Assembly (NCBI GenBank): GCA_019454225.1
Contig: CP075370.1
Coordinates: 1,292,001-1,356,000, forward strand
Source of the DNA: Paracoccaceae bacterium
Lineage (GTDB): Bacteria > Pseudomonadota > Alphaproteobacteria > Rhodobacterales > Rhodobacteraceae
DNA length: 64,000 nucleotides
Direction: 5' to 3'
The notes under the pieces are model-generated. The model saw only the letters and a list, made by a program, of their open reading frames with translations. It searched no databases and was not told the origin of the DNA. Positions 44,873-53,771 of the stretch are shown in pieces (the stretch's first letter is position 1; every line of letters begins with the position of its first letter). The translations under genes and the position numbers were made by a program.

Positions 44873-45964
44873 TCAGCCCGCCTTGACGAGCGACTGGAAC
44901 AGCCGCGGATCAAGGCTTTCGGCGGCAAAGGTCTCGCCCCGCGTCAGCAGGCTGACGGCGTCATGGGAATGCAGGCTTTCCTGGTGGCTGGCGACCACGC
45001 GGAAATCGCCGATCCGCGCGTCGCCTTCCAGCGCCTTGCAGAACGACCGCGCCGCATCCTCGACAAAGATCGGGTTGGCGGCGTTCAGTTCGGCGAAGGC
45101 CTGTTCATCCTCGCGCTTGACCATCACCTGCGTCTCGGTCGGCACGCCCGCGCGCGCCAGTTCCACCAGATCCTCGAACCACAGCGTGCGGCCCGGGCGC
45201 AGTTCGACCGAGATCCGCGCGACGGACCGTTGCGAATGCGGCGTGGCCAGTTGCCCGCGCGTCATGCGGGCGTGCTCCGACAGTTCCAGCGAGCAGGGGC
45301 AGGTCGATGAATAGACAAAGTCGAGGTGCATGATCTTCTTCCGCACGCCCGCCCGTTCGACCAGTTCCAGCGCGATGTCGTAATACTGCCAGCCCACCAG
45401 ATTCGACCGCAGCGACGTCACCTGCATCGGGAAGGACAGCCGCATCATGATGCGCGCGTCGAAAGACCCGAGGTCGCGCATGTAGTCGTCCAGCGCCGCC
45501 TCGATCACACCGAAGCTGAAGCTTCGCGTCGAATGGGCATAGAACGACCGCATGATGCGGCTCATGTTGATGCCCTTCTTCTCGGCCTCCAGGCTGACCG
45601 TGCCGGTGACCGAGGTTTCCAGGACGGTCTCGCCGGCGTCGCGGGTCAGATAGCGGACCGGCAGGCGGAAGTTCGAGATCCCGACATGCTGGATCGGTGC
45701 CTTCGCGCCCACGATCAGGCTGGACGGGCCGTTCTGCAGGTCAGGCAGGCCCGCCTTGTAGGCATCGTCGGCGCGGAACTCGGCCGGATAGTCACGCCGC
45801 AGCGCCGGATAGGCGACCGCCCCCACGAGGCCCAGCGCCGCGCCGTCGACCGCCGCGATCTCGGCATCCGAGGATTTGCCCGCCCACTGCCGGATCAGTG
45901 CCAGCGCGGCTTCGACCTCGGCGCGCGACGGCTTGCGGTCGATCTCGGGGGTGTGAACGTTCAT
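44873..45964 (-). CDS. folE2: GTP cyclohydrolase FolE2 (type IB)
   Basis: A 363-residue GTP cyclohydrolase IB, which makes dihydroneopterin triphosphate for folate without the zinc dependence of FolE. Family motifs include VGAKAPIQHVGISNFRLPVR, KKGINMSRIMRSFYAHS and YSSTCPCSLELSEHARM with the catalytic cysteine, ending in the usual HESLHSHDAV. Length is as expected. FolE2 genes are often under zinc control, but I see no clear Zur box in the 338 bp upstream. Confidence 0.95.
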   Translation of the reverse strand: MNVHTPEIDRKPSRAEVEAALALIRQWAGKSSDAEIAAVDGAALGLVGAVAYPALRRDYPAEFRADDAYKAGLPDLQNGPSSLIVGAKAPIQHVGISNFRLPVRYLTRDAGETVLETSVTGTVSLEAEKKGINMSRIMRSFYAHSTRSFSFGVIEAALDDYMRDLGSFDARIMMRLSFPMQVTSLRSNLVGWQYYDIALELVERAGVRKKIMHLDFVYSSTCPCSLELSEHARMTRGQLATPHSQRSVARISVELRPGRTLWFEDLVELARAGVPTETQVMVKREDEQAFAELNAANPIFVEDAARSFCKALEGDARIGDFRVVASHQESLHSHDAVSLLTRGETFAAESLDPRLFQSLVKAG

Positions 45965-46302
45965 GGCAGGGGGTCCTTCCGGTTCGGGCCGTTCCGGCCG
46001 TCAATGTCAGCAGGGATACGCGGGCGCGCGCGCTTCGGATCACTTGCGCGGCCCGGGCAGGGGCAAGATAGGGGCGCGGGCGGCCGGGCGAAAGGGCCCA
46101 TCGGGAAGGGCCCGCGCCATGCGCCCGATCCCCGGCCTTCGCGATCGGCTGCCCGCCGCATATGTGCTGCTGAATTGAGCAAGCCGCCCGAATCCGCGCC
46201 GTTGGCTGCCCGTTTGCCCGGTCGTCAGCCGCAGCGTGGCCCCGTCCCTCTGTGCCCCGCCCCGCCACCGTGGAATTCCCGCCCTGTCGCAAGGGGACCG
46301 CG
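45965..46302. other. Intergenic region between folE2 and nasT
   Basis: This 338-bp divergent gap must carry promoters for folE2 and the nitrate regulators. Apart from a sigma-54-like site at 46203-46217, I see only short GC-rich inverted repeats (GGGCCC-type, near 46096 and 46116) with no clear role. No small gene with a good ribosome-binding site is evident. Confidence 0.55.
46203..46217 (+). promoter_or_regulatory. Candidate sigma-54 promoter of nasTS
   Basis: TGGC (46203-46206), 7 bases, then TTGC (46214-46217) reproduces the -24/-12 spacing of RpoN promoters (GG and GC 10 bp apart edge to edge), 85 bp before nasT. Nitrogen-limitation control would fit. The match covers only the conserved core, and some Rhodobacter relatives use NtrC with sigma-70, so this is tentative. 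Confidence 0.35.
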
Positions 46303-46887
46303 ATGAAGGAACGGCTGTCGATCATCGTGGTGGAAAAGGACGCCGAGCGCGCGCTGCGCATCGTCGACGGCCTGCGCGAGGCGGGCGAACATGACATACT
46401 CGTGATCTCGGAAGGCACGGCGCTGGCCCGCCGCATCGGCGAGCGCGCGCCCGACATCGTGCTGATCGACGCCGGCGACCCCTCGCGCGACATTCTCGAG
46501 GAACTGGCGCTGGCCTCGGGCCCGCTTGACCGACCCGTCGCCATGTTCGTCGACCGGTCGGACGCGGCGCTGACCCGCGCGGCGATCGAGGCGGGCGTGT
46601 CGGCCTATGTGGTGGACGGGCTGCGCCCCGACCGGATCAAGCCGATCCTCGATGCCGCCATCGCGCGGTTCCACCTGTTCCAGCGGATGCGCGCCGAACT
46701 GGCCGCGACCCGCGCCGCGCTGGAAGAGCGCAAGGTCATCGACCGGGCCAAGGCAATCCTGATGAAGGCCCGCGGAATCGACGAAGAGGCGGCCTATGCG
46801 CTGTTGCGCAAGACCGCGATGGACCAGAAGCGCCGCGTGGCCGACATCGCGCAGCAACTGGTCATGGCGGCGGGCCTGCTGACATGA
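46303..46887 (+). CDS. nasT: ANTAR-domain RNA-binding antiterminator NasT
   Basis: A 194-residue NasT/AmiR-type regulator. Residues 1-120 form a receiver-like domain (SIIVVEKDAERALRIVDGLR) in which the phospho-acceptor surroundings are atypical (VLIDAGDPS). The C-terminal ANTAR three-helix bundle reads ALEERKVIDRAKAILMKARG and EEAAYALLRKTAMDQKRR. Free NasT binds paired hexaloop hairpins in a leader RNA and prevents termination. Such hairpins lie before nrtA, 1.3 kb downstream. NasS, encoded in an ATGA overlap, should hold it inactive without nitrate. The ATG at 46303 has AAGGGG upstream. Confidence 0.93.
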   Translation: MKERLSIIVVEKDAERALRIVDGLREAGEHDILVISEGTALARRIGERAPDIVLIDAGDPSRDILEELALASGPLDRPVAMFVDRSDAALTRAAIEAGVSAYVVDGLRPDRIKPILDAAIARFHLFQRMRAELAATRAALEERKVIDRAKAILMKARGIDEEAAYALLRKTAMDQKRRVADIAQQLVMAAGLLT

Positions 46888-48062
46888 CACTTGTGCCGCT
46901 GCGCCTGGGCTTCGTGCCGCTGACCGACGCCGCACCCTGCATCGTGGCCCATGAACTCGGCTTCGCGGCCGAGGAGGGGCTGTCGCTGGAACTCCTGCGC
47001 CTGACCTCCTGGGCGCAGAGCCGGGATCAGCTGGGTGCGGGCACCATCGACGCGGCGCACATGCTGGTCCCCCTGCCGATCGCGCAGCGTCTGGGCCTGG
47101 GGCCCGCGCTGCCGGATTTCGACCTGCTGATGGTGCTGTCGCAGATCGGCCAGGCCGTCGCGGTCAGCCGTGCCCTGGCCGAGGCGATGCGCGCAGCGGG
47201 CCATCCCTTCGATTTCGCCGATCCCCGCGCGGCAGGGGCCGCGCTGCATGCGGCCTGCGGCGGGCGGCTGCGTGTGGGCGTGCCGTTCCCGTTCTCGACC
47301 CAGGCGGAACTTGTGTGGCACTGGCTGACCGCGACGGGGTTCGACCCGGCTGAGGTCACGGTGCGCACCGTCCCCCCGCCGATGATGGCCGGGGCGATGG
47401 CCGGCGGCGAGGTGGATGCCTTCTGCGTGGGCGAACCCTGGGCGTCGGTCGCGGTGGAAACCGGGGTCGGTGCGCTGCTGCTGCCGGGGCGGGCGATCTG
47501 GGCGGGGGCGCCGGAAAAGGGTCTTGTCATGCGGCGTGACCGGGCCGAGGGCGATCCCGACAGCACCGGGCGCCTGATGCGGGCGATCTGGCGCGCGGGC
47601 CGCTGGCTCGACCACCCCGAGAACCGGGGCACCGCGGCCGAAATCCTGTCGCGCCCCGACTACCTCAACCTGCCGTCCGAGATCACCGAGCGCGGCCTGA
47701 TCGGTCGGCTGGTCGTCAGCCCGGCGGGCGAGATGCGCCAGACCTCTCCCTTCATCAGCTTCCACGACGGTGCCGCGACCTTTCCCTGGAAAAGCCAGGC
47801 CGCGCTGTTTGCCGAACGCATCGCATGGCGCCACGGGCTTGACCCCCGCGCCGCCATGACCGCGGCGATGGCCACCTTCCGCACCGATCTCTACCGCCAC
47901 CACCTGCGCCCCGCCGGTGCCGATCTGCCCGGCGCATCGTCCAAGGTCGAGGGTGCGATGGCCCATCCGCACGCGGTGGCATCCGAGGCCGGACGGATGA
48001 TTCTGCACCCCGACGCCTTCTTCGACGGCCGCACCTTCGAGCCGCCGTCCGAACCGCGCTGA
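46884..48062 (+). CDS. nasS: Nitrate sensor NasS (NrtA-like, cytoplasmic)
   Basis: A 392-residue protein of the NrtA/CmpA binding family that lacks a signal peptide: it begins directly at MTLVPLRLGFVPLTDAAPCI. That marks it as the cytoplasmic sensor NasS rather than a transport component. VGEPWASVAVETGVGALLLPG and QTSPFISFHDGAATFPWKSQ are shared with the true binding protein NrtA encoded next. Nitrate or nitrite binding should release NasT. The start overlaps the nasT stop by 4 bp, giving equal expression of the pair. Confidence 0.92.
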   Translation: MTLVPLRLGFVPLTDAAPCIVAHELGFAAEEGLSLELLRLTSWAQSRDQLGAGTIDAAHMLVPLPIAQRLGLGPALPDFDLLMVLSQIGQAVAVSRALAEAMRAAGHPFDFADPRAAGAALHAACGGRLRVGVPFPFSTQAELVWHWLTATGFDPAEVTVRTVPPPMMAGAMAGGEVDAFCVGEPWASVAVETGVGALLLPGRAIWAGAPEKGLVMRRDRAEGDPDSTGRLMRAIWRAGRWLDHPENRGTAAEILSRPDYLNLPSEITERGLIGRLVVSPAGEMRQTSPFISFHDGAATFPWKSQAALFAERIAWRHGLDPRAAMTAAMATFRTDLYRHHLRPAGADLPGASSKVEGAMAHPHAVASEAGRMILHPDAFFDGRTFEPPSEPR

Positions 48063-48169
48063 AAATTGCGGCAGGGCGGGCGCGGGGCGACCCAATTTCG
48101 TGCTGCATCCGCGAATATCCGACGCTGCACTTGCAGCACGCCACCGCCGCTGGCAGTGTTTCATCAGAA

Positions 48170-48213
48170 CGGCGCAACGGCGCGTCGGTCATCTCGCCCG
48201 CAAAGATGCGGGC
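48170..48213 (+). ncRNA. ANTAR target leader: paired hexaloop hairpins before nrtA
   Basis: Hairpin 1: CGGCGC (48170-48175), loop AACGGC, GCGTCG (48182-48187), six pairs including one G-U. Hairpin 2: GCCCGC (48196-48201), loop AAAGAT, GCGGGC (48208-48213), six Watson-Crick pairs. Both loops have A at position 1 and G at position 4, the hallmark of RNA bound by ANTAR proteins, and an 8-base linker separates them. With nasT encoded just upstream this is the expected antiterminator site. A further small hairpin, GCTGC/GCAGC, is at 48124-48137. Confidence 0.75.
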
Positions 48214-48231
48214 TTCCCCACAGGCAATGAC

Positions 48232-48284
48232 GCCACCACGCGCGCGGTCCGCATCGGGCTTCGTCACGGGTGGCTTTTCGTTTT
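48232..48284 (+). terminator. Leader attenuator terminator upstream of nrtA
   Basis: GCCACC (48232-48237) can pair with GGTGGC (48269-48274), immediately followed by TTTTCGTTTT (48275-48284), 55 bp before the nrtA ATG. In addition GATGCGG, part of loop and right arm of ANTAR hairpin 2 (48205-48211), is complementary to CCGCATC (48249-48255) inside this element. The hairpin-2 and downstream folds are therefore partly exclusive, as attenuation requires. Which fold terminates needs an energy calculation. Confidence 0.55.
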
Positions 48285-48338
48285 CGCACGCCAGCCCATG
48301 GGGCGCACCTCGCAGCGCCCGAAAGGAAGCCAGACCCG

Positions 48339-49628
48339 ATGACCCATACGCACCTGACCCGCCGCGGCCTTCTGACCTCTGCCGCCGGAACGCTGGCCAC
48401 CGTGGCCGCCGCCCGCGCCCTGCTGCCCGGCGGCGCCTTCGCCGCCACCCCCGCGCCCGAGGTGTCGGGCACCAAGCTTGGCTATATCGCGCTGACCGAC
48501 AGCGCCCCCCTGATCATTGCGCTGGAAAAGGGGTTCTTCGCGAAACACGGCGTCCCCGACATGGTGGTCGAGAAGCAGGCCAGCTGGGGCGCCACGCGCG
48601 ACAACATGGCGCTTGGCACCGCGAACGGCGGCATCGACGGCGGCCATATCCTGCGGCCCAAGGTGCATCTCTATGCCACCGGCCGCGTGATGCAGAACAA
48701 CCAGCCGCTGCCGATGTACACCCTGCTCAGCCTCAACGAGGATTGCCAGGGCCTGTCGGTCGCGCAGTCCTGGGCCGACACCGGCGTGGGCCTCGATTCC
48801 GCGCCCCTGCGCGAGGGCTTTGCCGCCAAGCGCGCCGCCGGGCAGGAGGTGCCGGTGGCGATGACCTTCCCCGGCGGCACCCATGACCTGTGGATGCGTT
48901 ACTGGCTGGCGGCGGGCGGCATCGACCCGACCCGGGACGTCGACCTGATCGTGGTGCCGCCGCCGCAGATGGTGGCCAACATGAAGGTCGGAAACATGGA
49001 AGCCTTCTGCGTGGGCGAGCCGTGGAACGAACAGCTGGTCAACCAGGGCATCGGCTTCACCGCCGCGACGACCGGCGAACTCTGGCCGCGCCATCCCGAA
49101 AAGGTGCTGGGCATGCGGGCCGACTGGGTCGATGCCCATCCGAACGCCACCCTTGCCATCATGATGGCGGTGATGGAGGCGCAGATCTGGTGCGAAGCGC
49201 CCGGGAACAAGCAGGAGATGGCCGAGATCATCGGCCGCCGCCAGTGGTACAACGTCCCGGTCAAGGACATCATCGGCCGCATCCGGGGCGAGTTCAACTA
49301 TGGCCGGGGCCGTGTCGAGACGCGACCCGACCTTGCGATGAAGTTCTGGGGTGCGGCAGGCGAGACCTCGTATCCGTGGAAGTCGCTCGACACCTGGTTC
49401 GTCACCGAGAACAAGCGGTGGGGCTATTTCCCCGGAGATCTGGACACCCGGGCGCTGGTCGACGCGACCAACCGTTCCGACCTCTGGCTTGCCGCCGCCC
49501 GGGGTCTCGGCCTGGCCGCCGGTTTCGGCGACAGCCGCGGGGTCGAGACCTTCTTCGACGGCAAGACCTTCGATCCGGCGAACCCCGATGGCTATCTCGA
49601 CAGCCTGTCGATCAAGGCGATGGCGTGA
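48339..49628 (+). CDS. nrtA: Nitrate ABC transporter substrate-binding protein
   Basis: A 429-residue periplasmic nitrate-binding protein of the NrtA/CmpA family. The N-terminus HLTRRGLLTSAAGTLATVAA has a twin-arginine-type signal ending near GGAFA. The mature protein keeps SAPLIIALEKGFFAKHGVPD and VGEPWNEQLVNQGIGF. The ATG at 48339 follows AAAGGAAG; an in-frame ATG at 48270 would place 23 residues before the signal and lies within the leader hairpin. It is the first gene of the structural nas operon, behind the attenuator. Confidence 0.93.
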   Translation: MTHTHLTRRGLLTSAAGTLATVAAARALLPGGAFAATPAPEVSGTKLGYIALTDSAPLIIALEKGFFAKHGVPDMVVEKQASWGATRDNMALGTANGGIDGGHILRPKVHLYATGRVMQNNQPLPMYTLLSLNEDCQGLSVAQSWADTGVGLDSAPLREGFAAKRAAGQEVPVAMTFPGGTHDLWMRYWLAAGGIDPTRDVDLIVVPPPQMVANMKVGNMEAFCVGEPWNEQLVNQGIGFTAATTGELWPRHPEKVLGMRADWVDAHPNATLAIMMAVMEAQIWCEAPGNKQEMAEIIGRRQWYNVPVKDIIGRIRGEFNYGRGRVETRPDLAMKFWGAAGETSYPWKSLDTWFVTENKRWGYFPGDLDTRALVDATNRSDLWLAAARGLGLAAGFGDSRGVETFFDGKTFDPANPDGYLDSLSIKAMA

Positions 49629-49638
49629 GGGTGCCGCG

Positions 49639-50529
49639 ATGACCGTGACCGCGCTGAAACCCAAGACCCCGCCCGCCGCCCCGAAACCCGCAGGTCAGGT
49701 GCTGGCCCTTCCCGCCGCGCCCCGCCGCGCGCCCGCCCGAGCCTCCGCCCTGCTGCGGCTGCTGACAGAAAACGTCGTCCCCCCCGCCGCCGTGCTGCTT
49801 GTGCTGCTGGCGGTCTGGCAGGTTGCGTTTTCCGGGGGAACTTCGGGTCTCCCAACCCCCGCCGCTGTATGGGCCGAGAGCGCCGAGCTTATCCTCGACC
49901 CGTTCTTCGTCTACGGGTCCCAGGACATAGGCCTGGGCTGGCGCGTGCTCACCTCGCTGGAACGGGTGGCCTACGGTTTTGGCCTTGCCGCCGTGGCGGG
50001 GGTGCTGACCGGCGCCGCCATCGGGCAGTCGGTCTGGCTGATGCGCGGCCTCGATCCGATCTTCCAGGTGCTGCGGACCGTGCCGCCGCTGGCCTGGCTG
50101 CCGATCAGCCTGGCGGCGTTCATGGACAGCCGGCCCAGCGCCATTTTCGTGATCTTCATCACGGCGATCTGGCCGATCATCATCAACACCGCCGCCGGGG
50201 TGCGCGCCATCCCGCAGGACTACCGCAACGTGGCCGCCGTGCTGCGGCTGAACCAGGTGGAATTCTTCTGGAAGATCATGGTGCCTGCCGCCGCCCCCTA
50301 CATCTTCTCGGGGCTGCGCATCGGCGTCGGCCTGTCCTGGCTGGCGATTGTCGCGGCCGAGATGCTGACCGGCGGCGTGGGTATCGGGTTCTTCATCTGG
50401 GATGCGTGGAACTCGTCGCGGCTGACCGACATCATCGTGGCGCTCGTCTACATCGGCCTCACAGGGTTCGTGCTTGACCGGCTGGTGGGCTGGCTGGGCC
50501 GCGCCGTGTCGCGCGGCACGGCAAGCTAG
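49639..50529 (+). CDS. nrtB: Nitrate ABC transporter permease
   Basis: A 296-residue permease of the NrtB/SsuC type. A Pro/Ala-rich cytoplasmic leader of about 45 residues precedes the first segment (VVPPAAVLLVLLAVWQVAF). The coupling loop region reads NVAAVLRLNQVEFFWKIMVP and is followed by PYIFSGLRIGVGLSWLAIVA. The ATG at 49639 is 10 bp past nrtA; the frame is open further upstream inside nrtA. It forms the membrane channel with NrtC. Confidence 0.93.
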   Translation: MTVTALKPKTPPAAPKPAGQVLALPAAPRRAPARASALLRLLTENVVPPAAVLLVLLAVWQVAFSGGTSGLPTPAAVWAESAELILDPFFVYGSQDIGLGWRVLTSLERVAYGFGLAAVAGVLTGAAIGQSVWLMRGLDPIFQVLRTVPPLAWLPISLAAFMDSRPSAIFVIFITAIWPIIINTAAGVRAIPQDYRNVAAVLRLNQVEFFWKIMVPAAAPYIFSGLRIGVGLSWLAIVAAEMLTGGVGIGFFIWDAWNSSRLTDIIVALVYIGLTGFVLDRLVGWLGRAVSRGTAS

Positions 50530-50543
50530 GGAAGGAACGGGCC

Positions 50544-51338
50544 ATGAAATACCTTCAGATCGACCGCGTCTGCAAATCCTACCCGACCAGGACCCGCACG
50601 ACCGAGGTGCTGGCCGACATCCGCCTGACCATCGACAAGGGCGAATTCGTCAGCATCATCGGCCATTCCGGCTGTGGCAAGTCCACGCTGCTGAACCTGA
50701 TCGCGGGCCTGACACAGGTGACGACCGGCGGCATCAAGCTGGAGGGGCGCGAGGTCAACGCCCCCGGTCCGGACCGCGCCGTGGTGTTCCAGAACCACAG
50801 CCTGCTGCCGTGGCTGACCGTCTATGCCAACGTCAGGCTGGCGGTGACCAAGGTCTTCGGTGCCACGAAGACCCGGGCCGAGCGGCACGACTGGATCATG
50901 CAGAACCTGGATCTCGTGCAGATGACCCATGCCGCCGACAAGCGCCCGGCAGAGATTTCGGGCGGGATGCGGCAGCGCGTGGGCATCGCCCGCGCCCTCG
51001 CGATGGAGCCGAAGATCCTGCTGCTGGACGAACCCTTCGGCGCCCTCGATGCCCTGACCCGGGCCCATCTCCAGGACGCGGTCATGGATATCCACGCCCG
51101 GCTGGGGAACACGATGATCATGATCACCCACGATGTCGATGAGGCCGTTCTGCTGGCCGACCGGATCGTGATGATGACGAACGGCCCGGCCGCGACCATC
51201 GGCGAGGTGCTCGAGGTTCCGCTGGACCGCCCGCGCGACCGCATCCGCCTGGCCAGCCACCCCGACTATCTCCGCGCCCGCGAAGCCGTGCTGCGGTTCC
51301 TCTACGAACGTCACCGCTTTGTCGAAGCGGCGGAGTAA
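50544..51338 (+). CDS. nrtC: Nitrate ABC transporter ATP-binding protein
   Basis: A 264-residue ATPase. Walker A is GHSGCGKST, the signature ISGGMRQR, and Walker B ILLLDEPFGALD. It corresponds to NrtD or to the ATPase half of NrtC; the cyanobacterial NrtC regulatory binding-protein extension is absent, as is usual in proteobacteria. It starts 14 bp after nrtB and ends 6 bp before nirB, so uptake and reduction are one transcriptional unit. Confidence 0.92.
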   Translation: MKYLQIDRVCKSYPTRTRTTEVLADIRLTIDKGEFVSIIGHSGCGKSTLLNLIAGLTQVTTGGIKLEGREVNAPGPDRAVVFQNHSLLPWLTVYANVRLAVTKVFGATKTRAERHDWIMQNLDLVQMTHAADKRPAEISGGMRQRVGIARALAMEPKILLLDEPFGALDALTRAHLQDAVMDIHARLGNTMIMITHDVDEAVLLADRIVMMTNGPAATIGEVLEVPLDRPRDRIRLASHPDYLRAREAVLRFLYERHRFVEAAE

Positions 51339-51344
51339 GCGCCC

Positions 51345-53771
51345 ATGAAACAACGGCTTGTCGTGGTCGGGGCTGGCATGGCCTCGGGCCGCCTCCTGGA
51401 ACACATCTTCGACGCGGGGGGCGATTTCGATGTCACCCTGTTCAACGCGGAACCGCGCGGCAACTACAACCGGCTGATGCTGTCACCGGTCCTGTCGGGC
51501 GAAAAGACCTATGACCAGATCGTCACCCATGATGACGGCTGGTATGCGGCGCATGGCGTCGACTGCCGCTTCGGCGAGGCGGTCGTGCGGATCGACCGCG
51601 CCAATCGGGTGGTCTGTTCCGGCGCCGGGGGCGTGCCCTATGACGCACTTGTCATCGCCACCGGTTCCGCCCCCTTCATCATCCCGGTCCCGGGCCGCGA
51701 CCTGCCCGGCGTCGTGACCTACCGCGACCTTGACGACACCAACGCGATGATCGCCGCCAGCACGCCCGGCGCCCGGGCCGTGGTGATCGGCGGCGGCCTC
51801 CTGGGGCTCGAGGCCGCCGCAGGCATGGCCGCGCGCGGGGCCGAGGTGACGGTGATCCACCTGATGGGTCACCTGATGGAACGGCAGCTGGACCCCGCCG
51901 CCGGATACCTGCTGCAGAAGGATCTGGAACGCCGGGGCATCCGGGTGCATTGCAAGGGCGCGACCAAGGCCATTCTGGGCAAGGACCGCGTCGAGGCGGT
52001 GCTGCTGGAGGATGGCACGGTCATTGCCGCCGATCTGGTCTGCATGGCCGTGGGCATCCGTCCCGAGGTGCGGCTGGCCACCGACGCGCGTCTGGAGGTC
52101 GGTCGCGGCATCACCGTCGACGACAGGCTGCGCACGTCGGACCCGGCGATCTTCGCCCTTGGCGAATGCGTGGAACATGACGGCCAGCTGTTCGGCCTGG
52201 TCGCCCCGCTTTACGATCAGGCCCGGGTTCTGGCCGCGACGCTGATGGGGCAGGACGCGGCCTTCACGCCCGCGCAGACCGCGACAAGGCTCAAGGTCAC
52301 CGGAGTCGACCTGTTCAGCGCGGGCGATTTCGCCGATGCGCCGGGGCGCGAGGACATCGTGTTCCGCGACCCCGGGCGCGGCATCTACAAGCGGCTGGTG
52401 CTTGACGGTGACCGCCTGACCGGCGCGGTGATGTATGGCGACACGGCCGATGGCGCCTGGTTCTTCGGCCTGATGAAGGACGGCACCGACATCGGCCCGA
52501 TGCGCGACACGCTGATCTTCGGCCCGGCCTATCAGGGAGGTGCCCGGCCGGACCCTCTGGCAGCCGTTGCAGCCTTGCCGCCTGAGGCGGAGATCTGTGG
52601 CTGCAACGGCGTCTGCAAGGGCCGCATCGTGCAGGCCGTCGACGGCGGTGCCAGGACGCTGGATGCGGTGCGCGCCACGACCAAGGCCAGCGCCAGTTGC
52701 GGCAGCTGCACCGGGCTTGTCGAGCAGGTCATGGCGCTGACCCTTGGCGACGGCTTTTCCGCCAACGCCAATCCGCCCATGTGCAGATGCACCGACCACA
52801 CGCATGACGACGTTCGCCGGCTGATCAAGTCGATGGGCCTGAAATCCATCCCCGCGGTGATGCAGGAACTGGGCTGGAAGACCTCCGGCGGCTGCGCATC
52901 CTGCCGCCCCGCGCTGAACTACTACCTGATCGCGGACTGGCCGACCGAATACCGCGACGACCGGCAAAGCCGCTTCGTGAACGAGCGCAACCACGCCAAC
53001 ATCCAGAAGGACGGCACCTATTCCGTGGTGCCCCGGATGTGGGGGGGCGTCACCACGCCCGCCGAACTGCGCGCCATCGCCGACGCGGCCGACAGGTATG
53101 CCGTGCCGATGGTCAAGGTCACCGGTGGCCAGCGCATCGACCTGCTGGGTGTCCGGAAAGAGGACCTGCCCGCCATCTGGTCCGATCTCAACGCCGCCGG
53201 CATGGTCAGCGGCCACGCCTATGCCAAGGGCCTGCGCACGGTAAAGACCTGCGTGGGCAGCGAATTCTGCCGCTTCGGCACGCAGGATTCCACGGGCCTC
53301 GGCATCAGGCTCGAAAAACTGCTCTGGGGATCCTGGACCCCTGCAAAGGTCAAGCTCGGCGTCTCGGGCTGCCCCCGCAACTGCGCCGAGGCCACCTGCA
53401 AGGACGTGGGCGTGGTCTGCGTCGACAGCGGCTACCAGATCAGCGTGGCGGGTGCCGCGGGCATGGACGTGAAGGAGACCGAACCCCTGATCGCCGTCGC
53501 CACCGAGGCCGAGGCGGTCGAGGCCATCGCCGCCTTCATCCAGCTCTACCGCGAGAACGCGCGCTATCTGCACCGCATCTACAAATGGGTGGCGAAGGTG
53601 GGCATCGACTGGTGCCGCGCGCAGATCGCCGACCCGGCCAACCGCCGCGCGCTCTGCGATCGCTTCGCGGTCAGCCAGTCGGTCTATCAGGTGGACCCCT
53701 GGGCCGAACACGCCCGCGTGCCCGCCGCATGGGCGCCGCTGGCCGACCTGACGCCGAGGGCCGCCGAATGA
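51345..53771 (+). CDS. nirB: Assimilatory nitrite reductase [NAD(P)H], large subunit
   Basis: An 808-residue NirB that reduces nitrite to ammonium. The FAD/NADH module opens with VVVGAGMASGRLLEHIF and continues through IGGGLLGLEAAAGMA. Next is a bacterioferredoxin-type 2Fe-2S site (CGCNGVCKGRIVQAV and SCGSCTG). The sirohaem/4Fe-4S half carries TCVGSEFCRFGTQDS and GVSGCPRNCAEATCKD. It overlaps nirD in an ATGA, and the siroheme precursor enzyme cobA is encoded at the operon end. Confidence 0.96.
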   Translation: MKQRLVVVGAGMASGRLLEHIFDAGGDFDVTLFNAEPRGNYNRLMLSPVLSGEKTYDQIVTHDDGWYAAHGVDCRFGEAVVRIDRANRVVCSGAGGVPYDALVIATGSAPFIIPVPGRDLPGVVTYRDLDDTNAMIAASTPGARAVVIGGGLLGLEAAAGMAARGAEVTVIHLMGHLMERQLDPAAGYLLQKDLERRGIRVHCKGATKAILGKDRVEAVLLEDGTVIAADLVCMAVGIRPEVRLATDARLEVGRGITVDDRLRTSDPAIFALGECVEHDGQLFGLVAPLYDQARVLAATLMGQDAAFTPAQTATRLKVTGVDLFSAGDFADAPGREDIVFRDPGRGIYKRLVLDGDRLTGAVMYGDTADGAWFFGLMKDGTDIGPMRDTLIFGPAYQGGARPDPLAAVAALPPEAEICGCNGVCKGRIVQAVDGGARTLDAVRATTKASASCGSCTGLVEQVMALTLGDGFSANANPPMCRCTDHTHDDVRRLIKSMGLKSIPAVMQELGWKTSGGCASCRPALNYYLIADWPTEYRDDRQSRFVNERNHANIQKDGTYSVVPRMWGGVTTPAELRAIADAADRYAVPMVKVTGGQRIDLLGVRKEDLPAIWSDLNAAGMVSGHAYAKGLRTVKTCVGSEFCRFGTQDSTGLGIRLEKLLWGSWTPAKVKLGVSGCPRNCAEATCKDVGVVCVDSGYQISVAGAAGMDVKETEPLIAVATEAEAVEAIAAFIQLYRENARYLHRIYKWVAKVGIDWCRAQIADPANRRALCDRFAVSQSVYQVDPWAEHARVPAAWAPLADLTPRAAE

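Noticed and set aside
46090-46130. GGGCCC-type inverted repeats in the folE2-nasT gap as a terminator or riboswitch
   Set aside because: Short GC-only stems are expected by chance at this composition. There is no U-run and no recognisable riboswitch core.
48270-48338. ATG 48270 as start of nrtA
   Set aside because: It would place 23 non-signal residues before the twin-arginine motif and start inside the leader terminator stem. ATG 48339 has a better ribosome-binding site.
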